NCBI RefSeq assembly: GCF_024713975.1
Contig: NC_091116.1
Coordinates: 2,566,463 to 2,630,462, forward strand
Length of the DNA: 64,000 nucleotides
From: Paralichthys olivaceus
Lineage: Eukaryota; Chordata; Actinopteri; Pleuronectiformes; Paralichthyidae
Direction of reading: 5' to 3'
The number at the start of each line of letters is the position of its first letter. The first letter of the stretch is position 1. Positions 32,732-45,128 of this stretch are shown here, in pieces. The notes beneath the pieces are model-generated. The model made no database searches. It was given only the letters and a program-made list of their open reading frames with translations, and was not told the origin of the DNA. The translations under genes were made by a program, and so were the position numbers.

Positions 32732-35700
32732 CCTCAAAAATTATTGTTGAAGGTTTTTCATAAAATACCAAGAAGGGGCGCCATATTCTGTAGAATTTGT
32801 TTTCTGATCCCCGAATAGTGTATCTAATCTTCTCTAGATTCATGCAGGATATCATGTCTCTGAGCCAATGTGAACAGCAAGGAGGAGCTGGGTCCTTCCA
32901 CTTAAGTGAAATAGCTCGTCGGGCTAGTAAAGAGGCAAAAGCAAGAAAGTTGAGCATAGCTTTATGTAAGTTCAAATCTGGAGCAATGCCAAAAATACCA
33001 GTCAAGGGATTTGGCTCAATTCGATGATGGAGGATATCTGATAACGCATGGAAAACCAATGTCCAAAAGTTACCTAAAGAGGGACATGTCCAATACATGT
33101 GGTAGAGTGAGGCAGGTACGCCTTTACATTTATCACATGTAGGGTCGACATCAGGATACATTCGCGCTAATTTGGTTTTTGATATGTGGATTCGATGCAC
33201 TACTTTAAATTGTAAAAGTGCATGTCAAGAACACATAGAAGAGGAGTGTATCCGATCAAGCACCGAGTCCCATGTGTCCTCTGTAAAGGTGTAATTTAGG
33301 TCTTGCTCCCAAGCAGTTCTTATAGTTGCCACTGAAGAGCAGTGCAGTTTGGAAATAAGGTTATATAGATTGGACATGATACCTTTAGAGGTGGGGTTAA
33401 CAGAAAGAAATATATCAACAGGGGTAACTGGGGGTTTATAAGGAAATTGGGTCGTTAAGCGCTGTATAAAAGTCCTAATTTGTAAAAATCTAAAAAAGTG
33501 GGTTTTGGCAATGCCAAAAAGTTTCTGTTAGTTGAGAAAAGCTCGCAAAACAATTATCAATGTATAGATCTTCAAAGCATCTCAAACCTTTTCTGTGCCA
33601 AATATTGAATGCGCCATCAGCCATTGAAGGAGCAAATAGATGGTTAGCAGCAATTGGGCTTTTAAGTGAAAAAAGCTGTAGTCCAAAACTTTTCCTAAAT
33701 TGGCCCCAGATTAACAGGGAGTGTTTAACTACTGGGTTGCTCTTGGGAATATCCGAAGCAAGTGGAAGTGCGGCACCTAAGAGGGCAGGTAAGGAAACAG
33801 GGTTACTGGCACAGACCTCCATTGTAACCCAGGCCGGGGAAGTGGGTTCAAGATGGAAATGTCTCCAAAATAACAAACACCCAATATTCACTGCCCAGTA
33901 GTAGTACTGGAAATTAGGCAGAGCCATTCCCCCTGCCTGCTTGGATCTTTGGAGAAATGCTTTCCGCAGCCGAGGGTGTTTACCATTCCAAATGTAAAAT
34001 ATCAATAATGAGTCAAGGGCCCTAAAAAACTATTTGGGGATGAGAACGGGAAGACATTGAAACAAGTAGAGGAACTTTGGAAGCAATGTCATTTTAATCG
34101 AGTTTATTCTTCCAATAAGGGACAGAGACAAAATCTGTTTTGCCTGATCAAATAAAGTGAGAAAATTTGATTGAAACAAGTTTTTGAATTCTCTGGTGAC
34201 GCAAATTCCGAGGTAATTAAATTCATCTTTCACCACCTTCAATGGGAGATGGGTATAGTTAAGTTTAAGAGCTTCTTTATTAATTGGGAATAGTTCGCTT
34301 TTATTTAAATTGACTGAAATTATCTAAGATCGTGAGGGCTTCTGGTAGAGAAGTGGTTGGTTTTGAAACAAACAGAAGTAGGTCGCCTGCATACAGCAAG
34401 ACTTTATGTTCGACTCCTCCCCTCCATATTCCCTGTACCCGCCCATTGCTACGTAAGGCAATTGCGATGCTCATTGGCAATTGCGCAAAGGAGTGGGCTT
34501 AGTGGGCAACCCTGCCGGGTCCCACGGTGTAAATCAAAGTATTCAGAGTAATGACTATTGGTCAAAACAGAGGCTGAAGGACATTTATACAATGTTTTGA
34601 TTCAGGACAAAAAGACAGAACCGAAACCAAATTTTCCAAGTGTAAAAAAAAAGATAATTCCACTCTACTATATCAAATGCCTTCTCAGCATCCATAGAGG
34701 CAAGGCACTCTGAATCCACATGTTTGGGGGAGTACAGAATATTAAATAGCCGACAAATATTGTAAAACGAATGGCGTCTTTTAATAAAACCAGTTTGATC
34801 TGGCGATATTACAGAAGGAAGGATATCCTCCAGTCTGTGGGCCAAAACTTTGGTGAGGATCTTTACATCCGTGTTTAGCAATGAAATCGGTCTGTATGAA
34901 GCACAATCTAGTGGGTCTTTGCCTTTTTTCAGCAACAAGGAGATACAGGCCTGATTGAACGAGGGAGGGAGTGCAACTGAGTTTAAGGAATCAGAGAACA
35001 CTGAGCACAGGACGGGGGCTAGATCAGTAGAATTTTTTTTAAAGAAATCTGATGGAAGCCCATCTGGGCCAGGGGATTTACCTGATTGCATAGAAGATAT
35101 AGCTGCTGAAATTTCCTCCTGGGTGATGGGCGCATCCAGGTTATTTCTCAGGTCTTGAGAAAGGGACGGTGAGTCAAGGACATAAAGAAGTTTTCCATAA
35201 TATTAAAGTCTGCTGTACAATCTGAAGAGTATAAATTTGAGTAGAAAGTTCTAAACTTGTCATTAATCTCTTTCTGGTCAGATGTTATACATCCATTATC
35301 AGTCTGTACTCCAGCAATAAGTTTGTTCATTCTCAACCCACGCAGCTGAGTAGCCAGGAGTTTGCCAGTTTTTCCACCGTGCTCATAATAGTTACTTTTA
35401 CTCTGAAGTAAGAGACTTTCGACTTCATGAGAGGAAAGAACGTTAAATTCGGCCTGAAGTTTCAAGCGCTCCTTGTACAGATCAGGTGAAGGTGAATTTA
35501 CATGTTGTTTATCTATGTTTAAAATCTGATTAGCAATGTCAGTCTGCTTGTTTTTATATGCTGAGAATGATATAATTTCTCCTCTTAAGTACGCTTTCAT
35601 AGCTTCCCAAATTGGTTTATTAGACACATCAGGTGTTCTATTGATGCTTAAAAAAGTTTTAATATGTGTAGAGATGTGTGAGAGAAAGCTCTCGTCGGAG

Positions 35701-36060
35701 AGTAACAATGGATTTAGTCTCCAGTGTCTCCTTGTATAGTCAGCATCTGGAAAAGCTAGTACCAGAACCAGGGGAGCGTGATCAGAAATAACAATACTTT
35801 TGTATTTACATGACTTAAGGTTTGAGATGAATTTATTATCTATAAAAAAATAATCAATTCGAGTGTAAGTGTGGTGGACATGGGAAAAGAAGGAATATTC
35901 TCTTCCTGTAGGATACAAGAACCGCCAGGGATCAGAAAGGCTAAAATCATCAAGAAATGCTTTAATTTCTTGATGACAAAAAAAAACCAAAAAAACCCCT
36001 GAACCCCAAGCTCACACAGCGCTCTGTGGAGCAAGCTCAGAAAGACCTCTTCAGGTCTCG
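32732..36060 (-). mobile_element. L1-type LINE fragment, unit B, with extra 5' part
   Basis: Repeats the L1 pieces of unit A: 32724-33200 C-terminal region, 33490-34005, 34030-34242, and RT at 34585-35091. It continues beyond the duplication end into 35148-35990, which holds the end of the endonuclease (RIDYFFIDNK, then VISDHAPLVL with the SDH triad) and the linker before RT (KSNYYEHGGKTG). The start of the endonuclease is missing at about 35990-36060. Frameshifts make it non-functional. Confidence 0.85.
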
Positions 36061-36524
36061 TACTATACATCCCCAGAATATACTTCCTATTTCACTAGCT
36101 CCAACATAGGTTTTTAATATTTAACCCTATGACAAAAAAGCAATCAAAACTGAACGACTAACACTAAATACACCATAAAGCTAAAACAACTATGAGCAAT
36201 AACAAAACACAGGTTATCATGCCTCTTCTCCCTGCACGCTGCACCTCCAGCTGTAATAATCTTCCCAAACCAGGACTACTCCGGCGAGAAATAAAAATAT
36301 ATTTTTATATATAATAAAAAATACGACTGCATCAACTGGTCTTGTCAAAAGCTTTAATCAGTTAAGTTGGATTTTCATGCATTATAAACAGGAGACGGAG
36401 GGGATCCCCCTCTCTGTCCGCAGTGGATGGGCCAGCAAGGATGTATTCTGTATATATTTGGCAGCACTTGCACATCAAACACATTGGCCATGAGAACTAA
36501 ATCTACTTTCCCTCCATATATCTA
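36061..36524. other. Unassigned, possibly LINE 5' sequence
   Basis: AT-rich stretch with no supported frame. It may be upstream L1 sequence, since it continues directly from the endonuclease remnant. Confidence 0.4.
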
Positions 36525-37060
36525 TCAACGGCCTCTGCCAGGACTGGTTGGGGTGAGTGGAGAAAAAATATATATAGGGGAACAAAAGGAAATAAAGGGG
36601 GGGTGGAGTCACAGTCTCTGGTCATGGGCTTGAATCCAGCCCGGGAATCACCACCTGGATGTTGGCATGGTCTTCCAAGGGCGCGTTGGTCCCTCCGGGC
36701 ACTCCTACCTCCCTCATGGTCCAACATGTGCAGTAGTAGTAGTGAACATGGCTCCAAGGTAAGAGGTCCTCAGGTGAGAGTGCTGGTGGTTGCATGACCC
36801 TCCACGTTAGCCCTGCGACAAACCGGTGACCTCACTAGGTCCATCCCTCATCAGGACCCGAGCCAGGATGGGTTCCGGAGAGCCGCACAGCATGGACCAA
36901 GGAGGGGAGGAGAAGACCCAAGGAATTAGAGACATGTAATAAGATACAATAAAATAAACAAGGCAGAGAGAGAAGAGAGAAGGTGCTGGTTTCTGGTGCC
37001 TGATGGGTGATCCCCCAGCCGTCTAGGCCTATAGCAGCATAACTATGGATGACTATGGCT
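36525..37060 (-). mobile_element. Diverged L2 3' region containing a SINE-like insert
   Basis: The blocks CTGGTTGGGGTGAG near the start and CCCCAGCCGTCTAGGCCTATAGCAGCAT near the end are diverged versions of the 3' untranslated sequence of the other L2 copies. Between them, about 36600-36745 resembles a tRNA-derived repeat: GGGCTTGAATCCAGCCCGGG as B-box region, then GCATGGTCTTCC and CCCTCCGGGCACTCC, which recall a very common fish repeat core. Confidence 0.5.
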
Positions 37061-37599
37061 CATGACGTATCCACGCTTGTAAAGTCATTTTGAAAGAATT
37101 ACTGGTAGTGCTGGAAGTGTGTAAATCTCAGAATCACTTTCTAGTTAACTTTGAGCCTTTTACCACGATAACAATATACCTCTTCATGGCCCAACAACTC
37201 ACACCTCGGGCAGGGTGGGGATAAAAGCCCAGCTGGCCCCTAATGCAAACAACAGACCCAATACAAAAGTGATTTAGACTTGAAGCGAACAGTCTTGATT
37301 CTATAAGCTTCTAAAATATACCGTGTAAACAGAATGCTGTGCTTGTGTTTCCTATTGATGAACAGTTCTGACTTGCAGTGCCTACTATCAATTTCAAGTC
37401 AATGTCATTGCCACAAAATTTTTTAAAACATGAAAAGGCCCACTTAACTATCTTATTATTACAAAAGTGATATTTCAAGAAAAAAGTTTCAAATGGTTTG
37501 CATTGTCTGTTACACAAATAAACCAATTCCAGAAGTACATGTTGACATTACATCTGCTCAACTTTCGAAATACAAAAAATTGGCTAAAAATAGTCTATT
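37061..37599. other. No gene seen
   Basis: AT-rich, with no supported frame or recognisable repeat. Confidence 0.5.
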
Positions 37600-37745
37600 G
37601 CCGGGAATCGAACACAGGTCTTCTGCGCTAAACGTCCCTAACACGTTCCGATTCATTCTCTATGGTAGTGTTAAATCACTATGGACGTAATGCCCCTCCC
37701 GGCGACTGAACATTATGGCGCTGTTTCAGCTTCATCTCTGTCTCT
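37600..37745. repeat. Dispersed repeat copy 1 with tRNA-like block
   Basis: Matches 39275-39424 over ATTCTCTATGGTAGTG, the GACGTAATGCCCCTCCCG block and TGGCGCTGTTTCAGCTTCAT. The minus strand contains GTGTTCGATTCCCGGC, a good tRNA B box, so it may be a SINE. The class is not certain. Confidence 0.5.
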
Positions 37746-38269
37746 CTTCCTCGACTTTTCCTTCAACTTCCGTGACTGAAGAACAACAAACTACAGCAGA
37801 TGTTGCTCTACAACTACTTTACACATGTGATGTGTTTTATTCAGCAAAGGTAAGAGACTGTTTGACTAAAGACCAGATAAATGACGGGCAGATGTATGTG
37901 TCACAGTATCTCTTTGTTTTTTATATTAAATTACATCCATCTCTGTGATTTTCTGTTACTGTATTTGTACATGATTTTTGATGATATATAGGATATATTT
38001 CTTGGCTTAGACTAATAAACTAAAAAAAAAAAAAAAGATTATATCTATCAATGTGAATGTGTACAAATAAAGTCTATTGTTGTCTTGTTGTCTTAAGGCC
38101 TCAGCCCCCTCCACTGTCCCCAGCAAAGTGAAAGGACAGTCAAAAGTTTTATTTAACAATTTCTACACTGTGACCCATATGTGTGTTTCAGCATGTAAAT
38201 AGAATACAAAGTAAATAGAGGAAGTAAACAGTACTATACTGGTTGTAACTGAACCATTGATCTTTTCAG
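37746..38269. other. No gene seen
   Basis: Continues from the repeat. A short plus frame (from 37715) ends at a GTAAGA-like donor, but nothing links it to the receptor exons that follow. A poly-A stretch lies near 38021-38036. Confidence 0.45.
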
Positions 38270-39118
38270 GAATCTACATGCTGAGATCTCCTCTGCCCCT
38301 CATATACCTGAACAACCACACAGTAAGATGTATCATACGGCTAATCTTGAGTATTATTGGGCCCCAATCCGCTCCTCCTTCAAGATGACCCTCATCCTGC
38401 TCATCATGAACAACCTGCTGCCCATCACCAGGGGGACGCCTCTCATCAGTGAGTGTCCGACCCCTGTGATGCTGGAAAGGGAACATTTCTTGGTAGAAAG
38501 TAGTTCCACTGAAAAGTGTGTCAATTATTTGGTCAACGGGACAGTGTGACTTTAAAAGAAATTATTAATTTGTTTAATTTATTGTGGACAACAGGTTCCT
38601 CGAGTTTTATTGTAAACATCATTTCCAACACAAGATCATAGCTAAGATACATGATGTTATTGAAAAGTTGACTGAACTGTCGTATGTTGTGTCCTGCAGA
38701 CGTTTTCTTCTGCATCAGTCTCATCCTGATGGTGGCCAGTCTGTTGGAGACGGTGCACATCACTAACATCCAGTTCAGGGCCAGTCAGTACAGTGCCGTG
38801 CCATACTGGCTCAGCGTCCTCGTCCTACAGTATCTCGCTGTTCTTGTGTTCATCCCTCCAATGAAGAGGAGCAACACAGTCACAGTCTTCTTTAACCCAG
38901 CTACTAGAGGTATATTGATATTATCTATACAATTTATATATCTATATCTATATATTATTTATATAAATTATGCCGAACAAGTCATGAAAACTTCAATCAG
39001 ACAGTTGGAATAAGTGGTTCTGACCAAGCAACATTCAGTGGAAGTAGAGCAAAACTGTTGTCCTCTTTCAGATGATATTTCTTCTATTCGTCTTTTACAA
39101 AGTACCCTGAGCAAATAG
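38270..39118 (+). pseudogene. Serotonin-3-type Cys-loop receptor gene fragment, broken
   Basis: Three candidate exons of a pentameric ligand-gated channel. Exon 1 (38270-38448; acceptor CTTTTCAG, donor GTGAGT) covers M1 in one frame (MLRSPLPLIYLNNHTVRC) and M2 in another (SSFKMTLILLIMNNLLPITR), so a one-base shift lies near 38375. M2 also looks about six residues short for the family. Exon 2 (38700-38909) joins in phase and encodes M3 and the start of the loop (FFCISLILMVASLLETVHIT, YSAVPYWLSVLVLQYLAVLV). Exon 3 (from 39072) reads DDISSIRLLQSTLSK then stop, resembling the intracellular amphipathic helix. The ligand-binding domain and M4 are absent. The family assignment comes from the TPLI...LLET pattern. 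Confidence 0.65.
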
Positions 39119-39274
39119 ATAATAATGTATGAGATGGAGAACATATTTTCCTCCTCTACAATCCCTCTTTTCTAGATCCTGTGCAAACTTGATGAATGGA
39201 AGGGGAGGAACCCATTTAATGTGGATGCAGGTGTGGATTCAGTTTTTTAAATTTTTTTCACTTTCACAGGAAAT

Positions 39275-39424
39275 CCCCGGTCTCCCGCGCAGCAGCCGTT
39301 GTCTAGCTAAACGGCCCTAAACACATTCCCATTCATTGTCTATGGTAGTGCTAAACCACTATAGACGTAATGCCCCTCCCGTAATGTCACTGAAAATTTT
39401 GGCGCTGTTTCAGCTTCATCTCCA
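39275..39424. repeat. Dispersed repeat copy 2
   Basis: Second copy of the repeat at 37600-37745. Here the L2 element begins immediately after CTTCATCT, so the repeat is cut short. Confidence 0.55.
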
Positions 39425-42400
39425 GTTCTCGGGAGTCAGGGTCGAGGGGAAGTCTGAACAAATGAGTCTTGAGTCTTTTGCGGAAGATGGAATGCGATTC
39501 CGCTGTCCTGACATTGGTCGGGAGTTTGTTCCACCACTGATGTGCTAAAACAGAGAAGAGTCGCAACTTCGCTGAGTGGGCTTTGTTTGCTCTCAGTGAT
39601 GGGGGTACCAGTCGGCCAGCTGATGTAGATGAGCAAAGTGTTCTCGCTGGGGCATGTGGTCTGACTAGTGTTTGAAGGTAGACAGGTGCAGTTGCATTGA
39701 CGGCCTTGAAGGCCAGCACCATCATCTTGAATCGGATGCTGGCCCCAACAGGAAGCCAGTGGAGGTCACGGAGGAGGGGGGTCACATGGGACAATTTGGG
39801 AAGATTGTAAACGAGGCGCGCTGCAGCGTTCTGGATACGCTGCAACGGTTTAGCTGCAGAGGCTGGGAGTCCAGCCAAGAGGGAGTTCAGTTCAATTCAA
39901 TTTTATTTATATAGCGCCAATTCATAATTTACATTATCTCAAGGCACTTTACATTTAAAGGTCAAGACCTTAAAACAATATTAACATAGAGAAACCCAAC
40001 AGTTCCCACAATGAGCAAGCACAGGCGACTGTGGAGAGGAAAAACTCCCTCATTAACAGGGAGAAACCTCTGGCAGAACCAGGCTCAATGTGGGCGGTCA
40101 TCTGCCTCGACCGGTTGGGGTGAGGAAAGAAAAGTAAGGGGGGAGGAAAGGAGAGATGGGTGGAAAGCGGGGGAGAGAAGAGAGAGATGAGGTGGAGAGA
40201 GAGAGACCGGGAACAATTGGGCACCATCAGTATCAAGGCTGACTATAAAAATAACAATGTAGTGATCTACAACAGGATTATATATATTAATCAATTACTG
40301 AGTTATTGTAATAAATGATGACAATGGTGATGGTAGTCGTTGTTGTCCTGCAGTCCCGGTGCCGGAGTTATCTGAAACGATATAGAGAGAAGAGCCAGAG
40401 GGACTATGGGAGGACAAAGTGACACTTTGACATGATGACATGTTAAAACTAATAAATAAATAAATAAACAGGTGTGGGGGGGCAGAGAGACAGAGGGAAG
40501 TGAAGAAGTGCTCAGTGCATAATGGGAGTTCCCCCAGCAGTCTAAACCTATAGCAGCACAACTAAGGGATGGTTCAGGACTCACCTGATCCAGAACTAAC
40601 TATAGGCTTTGTCAAAGAGGAAGGTTTTTAGTTTTACTTTAAATGCTGGGACAGTGTCTGCCTCCCGAGCCCAGAGTGGGAGCTGGTTCCATAGGAGAGG
40701 AGCCTGATAGCTAAATGTTCTACCTCCTGCTCTACTCTTACAGACTCTTGGAACCACTAGAGAGCCTGTGTTTTGCGAACGAAGTGATCTACTTGGATAA
40801 TAAGGTGTTATCAGCTCTTTGATATATGAGGGGGCGTGATTGTTGAGGGCTTTAAAAGTGAGGAGCAGGATCTTGAATTCTATTCTAAATTTTACCGGGA
40901 GCCAATGTAAGGAAGCTAAGACAGGAGTGATATGATCTCTCCTTCTAGTTCCTGTCAGCACTCGTGCTGCAGCATTTTGGACCAACTGGAGACTTTTAAC
41001 AGTCTTCATGGAGCATCTGCTAATAGAGAGTTGCAGCAATCTAATCTAGAGGTTACAAACGCGTGGACTAGTTTTTCAGCATCCTGCTTAGACAGGATGT
41101 TTCTAATTTTGGTAATATTGCGCAGATGGAAGAAAGCCGTCCTAGACACTAGTTTAATATGGGGGTCAAATGACATGTCTTGGTCGAACAACACTCCAAG
41201 GTTCCTCACAGTGGAGCTGGAAGCCAGACGGACACCATCCAAAGTGACTATCTGGTCAGACAGTGTTTCTTTGAGATGTTTAGGGCCAATTACAACAACC
41301 TCAGTTTTGTCTGAGTTTAAAAGTAGAAAATTTTGGGTCATCCAGGCCTTGATATCTTTGAGACATTCCTGAAGTTGAACTAGGCGATTAGATTCATCAT
41401 GCTTCATGGAAATATACAATTGGGTGTCGCCTGCATAGCAGTGGAATTGTATGTGGTGCTGTCTGATAATGTTGCCTAACATTAGGCAACATTTGTAGAG
41501 GGCAGACCTGCAGGATCGGGCCACAGCAGTGATGTTGGGGGGCGCAGGACAGTCCATCGTCTAGGATTACGCCCAGGTTCCTTGCCGTCGACGAAGATGG
41601 TACCGTGACATCCTCGACAGTGACTTACAGGTCCATATGAGGGCAGTATTTCCCCGCGATGAAGAGCAGTTCAGTTGTCTAAGGTTGAGTTTGAGGTGAT
41701 GCATAGCTGTCCAAGCGGAGATGTCTGCCAGACATTCCGAGATGCACGTCACAACGTGGGTGCTGGAGGAGGATGTGGGAAGAGAGAGGAACAGTTGGGT
41801 GTCGTCAGCATAACAGTGGTAAGAGAATCCATGCGATGTGATTGCAGAGCCTAGCGATCGAGTGTATAGTGAAAACAGAAGTGGTCCTAATACTGAGCTT
41901 TGAGGGACACCAGTTTCCAGAAGGCAGGGATTGGACAAGGAGCCATTCCATGTGACCTGAAAGGTGCGATTTGTCAGAAATGATGTGAACCAGGTCAGAG
42001 CAGAGTCAGCAATGCCAAGTTCAGCCAGAGTGGAGAGGAGGATTTGGTAGTTGACTGAGTCAAACGCAGAGGATAAGTCAAGGAGAATGAGGACTGACGA
42101 GTCGGACGAGGCTCTGGCGGCACAGAGAAACTCAGTCACTGTGAGGAGGGCCGTCTCAGTGGAGTGACCAGTCCTGTAGCCTGACTGATTAGGGTAAAGG
42201 AAGTCATTTTCTGAAAGATAGGAGGACAGTTGGTCTTAGACTGCATGTTCCAGTGTTATAGAGAGGAATGAAAGAAGAGATACAGGTCTGTAGTTTCAGA
42301 TGTCAGCTGAGTCTAGGGTGGGTTTCTTTAGGAGTGGCTTTACCATGGCTGTCTTGAAAGGAGCTGGAATAATGCCTGAAGTGAGGGAGGAGTTGATCGG

Positions 42401-43470
42401 AGTGGTGAGGAATGGCAGGATGTCATGAGAGATGTCTTGGAGAAGGGAGGAGGGAATCGGGTCAAGGGAACAGGTGGTGGCACGGTTAGACGTCACTAGC
42501 ATGAGAACATCTTCAGAGGAGAGAGGGCTGAAGCAGGTAAGGCCATCAGAGGTGAGGTTTGGGGCAGGTGCTTTCTGGATGGGCATAGGAGTAAATGAGG
42601 AGCTGATGTCTTTTACTTTCTTGGTAAAGTAAGTTGGAAAGTCATCAGCAGTGAGGGAGGAAGGAGGGTGAGGAGAAGGAGGGGTGAGGAGAGAAGAGAA
42701 TAAGCAGAATAGTTTCCTGGGGTTGGAGGCAGAGGAGTTGATCTTTGACAGGTAGAAGGCAGATTTAGCTGCTGATACTGTTGAGGTGAAGTCAGAGAGG
42801 ATGTGGTGCTAATGGGCAAGGTCATCAGGATGATGATTTTCTCCATTTTCTCTCTGCTGCTCGTAGCACCGATCTATTGGTTCGCAGAGATTCAGACAGC
42901 CAGGGAAGGGGGGGGGTGATCGTGCCGGTAGGTAGGTGAGAGGATATAGAGCATCTAAAGAGGACAAGAGGGAGGATAGCAGAGTGGAGGAGGCTTCCTC
43001 AGTGGACATTAGTGAAAATTGGTCTGTAGATGGTAGTGAGGAAAGAACAGTAGAGGAGAGAGCAGAGGGAGAGAGGGATTTCAGATTGCAGCGGGTGATG
43101 ACTGTGTGAGGCCTGGGGGCGAGGGAGGTGGTGAATTTTAAGAGGAGAGAGAAAGTGACAGCGTGGTGGTCAGACACAGTGAGTGGGGTAACAGAGGGTG
43201 GCGAGGTACTACAGGATCTTGTGAAGACAAGATCGAGTTGGTTCCCAGCCCGGTGGGTCGGTGGAGAGGGGTAGAGGGTGAGGTCAAATGTGGAGAAGAA
43301 GTCAATGAATTCAGAGGAGCGCAGCTTCTCTGGGGGATGTTGAAATCACCCAGGACAACGAGCGGTGTGCTATCGTCAGGGGAGCAGCTCAGGCAGTGTT
43401 TTCTGGAGTGATCCAGGTCTCGGTAAGGGCCAGGAAGTGAAGAGTCTGCAGGGAAGCATAGTAACATAAT
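39425..43470 (-). mobile_element. L2 LINE copy A, interrupted by L2 copy B
   Basis: Minus-strand pieces of one L2 protein. The C-terminal part (39425-39878, IQNAAARLVYNLPK, LLRDLHWLPV) is separated from RT (41567-42139: LLDLSSAFDSVNY, FSYHCYADDTQLFLSLP), the pre-RT linker (42296-42586: [13 protein letters not shown]) and endonuclease pieces (42809-43467: VVLGDFNIPQ, MSDHHAVTFSLL). The YADD box is kept, but frameshifts occur between all pieces. The gap in the middle is filled by copy B, and about 25 codons of copy A around the join are missing. Confidence 0.85.
39890..41485 (-). mobile_element. L2 LINE copy B (5'-truncated)
   Basis: Begins with the AATTC tail and the shared 3' untranslated sequence. 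It then carries the C-terminus (40596-41039: NAAARVLTGTRRRDHITP, LASLHWLPVKFRIEFK) and the end of RT (41006-about 41485: FHCYAGDTQLYIS). The catalytic box reads YAGD instead of YADD. It is truncated upstream of that box, where it meets copy A sequence. Confidence 0.87.
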
Positions 43471-43654
43471 TGACAGATATGTATGTCACGTTGTCTTAGG
43501 GAAAGTCTTTGCATTTTATATATAATAACATCGATATGTGTGCTTTTCTGTTCCTACTGCATATACAGTATAAAGTAGCGTGAGCTTAACTTAGCAACAC
43601 CACAACAAAACTTTACTGTAAGGTTATAAAGTTAATGTTATTTCCGTGGGACAT
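43471..43654. other. No gene seen
   Basis: Short AT-rich spacer between two L2 copies. Confidence 0.5.
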
Positions 43655-44954
43655 GAATTCAATTCAATTCAATTTTATTTATATAGCGCCAATTCATAAT
43701 TTACATTATCTCAAGGCACTTTACATTTAAAGGTCAAGGCCTTAAAACAATATTAACGTAGAGAAACCCAACAGTTCCCACAATGAGCAAGCACAGGCGA
43801 CTGTGGAGAGGAAACACTCCCTCATTAACAGGGAGAAACCTCTGGCAGAACCAGGCTCAATGTGGGCGGTCATCTGCCTCGACCGGTTGGGGTGAGGAAA
43901 GAAAAGGAAGGGGGAGGAAAGGAGAGATGGGTGGAAAGCAGGGGAGAGAATAGAGAGATGAGGTGGAGAGAGAGAGACCGGGAATAATTGGGCACCATCA
44001 GTATCAGGGCTGATTATAACAATAACAATGTAGTGATCTACAACAGGATTATATATATTAATGAATTACTGAGTTATTGTAATTAATGATAACAATGGTG
44101 ATGGTAGTCGTTTTTGTCCTGCAGCCAGAGTTATCTGAAACGAGAGAGAGAGAAGAGCCAGAGGGACTATGGGAGGACAAAGTGACACTTTGACATGATG
44201 ACATGTTAAAATAAATAAATAAATAAATAAACAGGTGTGGGGGGGCAGAGAGACAGAGGGAAGTGATGAAGTGCTCAGTGCATGATGGGAGTTCCCCCAG
44301 CAGTCTGCTTTGGTGCTGTCTAATAATGTTGCCTAAGGGGAGCATATATAAGGTGAAGAGTATTGGTCCAAGGACAGAACCTTGTGGAACTCCATGATTA
44401 ACTTGCATGTGCATGGAGGAGTCATTGTTAACGTTAACAAATTGGAATCTATCTGATAAATATGATTTAAACCAGTGTAGTGCTGTTCCTTTAATTCCTA
44501 TATGTTGTTCTAATCTCTGTAGCAGAATCTTATGATCTATTGTGTCAAATGCTGCACTAAGGTCCAACAAGACGAGGACAGAGACAAGTCCATCATCTGA
44601 TGCCATAAGAAGGTCATTGGTGACTTTCAATAGTGCTGTTTCTGTGCTGTGATGGGTTCTAAATCCTGACTGAAATTTATCCAATAAACCGTTACTATCT
44701 AAGTAACCACACAGCTGGTTAGCAACGGCTTTTTCTAGGATTTTGGAAATGAAGGGCAGGTTGGATATGGGTCTAGAGTTAGCTAAAACCTCTGGATCAA
44801 GCGTAGGCTTTTTAAGCAGAGGTTTAATAACGGCTACCTTAAAAGCCTGTGGTACGTAGCAGGTTAGCAAAGACATATTAATCTGATTTAAAATGGAACG
44901 GTCAATTAGGGGGAGGACTTCTTTAAAAAGTCTAGTTGGAACAGCTGACAAGTA

Positions 44955-45128
44955 GTTGAGGGAGTTTTTCCTCTCCACAGTCGCCTGTGCTTGCTCATTG
45001 TGGGAACTGTTGGGTTTCTCTATGTTAATATTGTTTTAAGGTCTTGACCTTTAAATGTAAAGTGCCTTGAGATAATGTAAATTATGAATTGGCGCTATAT
45101 AAATAAAATTGAATTGAATTGAATTGAA
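44955..45128 (+). mobile_element. Inverted short L2 tail inserted in L2 copy C
   Basis: A plus-strand L2 3' end of about 174 bp: GAGGGAGTTTTTCCTCTCC through GGCGCTATATAAATAAAATTG and four AATTG units, opposite to the host L2. It is flanked by TAGTT (before 44955) and TAGTT (from 45129), a short target duplication. This is a heavily 5'-truncated retroinsertion. Confidence 0.85.

Larger units (their letters stand above)
22057..35185. repeat. Tandem duplication, unit B, interrupted by a Gypsy element
   Basis: Repeats unit A in the same orientation: coiled-coil gene, promoter, noncoding block, 18S fragment, then (after the Gypsy insert 25129-32714) the L1 fragment. Where unit A ends at AAAGAAGTT, unit B carries on into further L1 sequence, so unit B holds the original L1 continuation and the A/B join is the duplication junction. 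Confidence 0.9.

Noticed and set aside
37715..37948. Plus-strand frame that could be a first exon of the receptor gene
   Set aside because: Its start lies in a dispersed repeat also found at 39396, and it resembles no receptor N-terminus.
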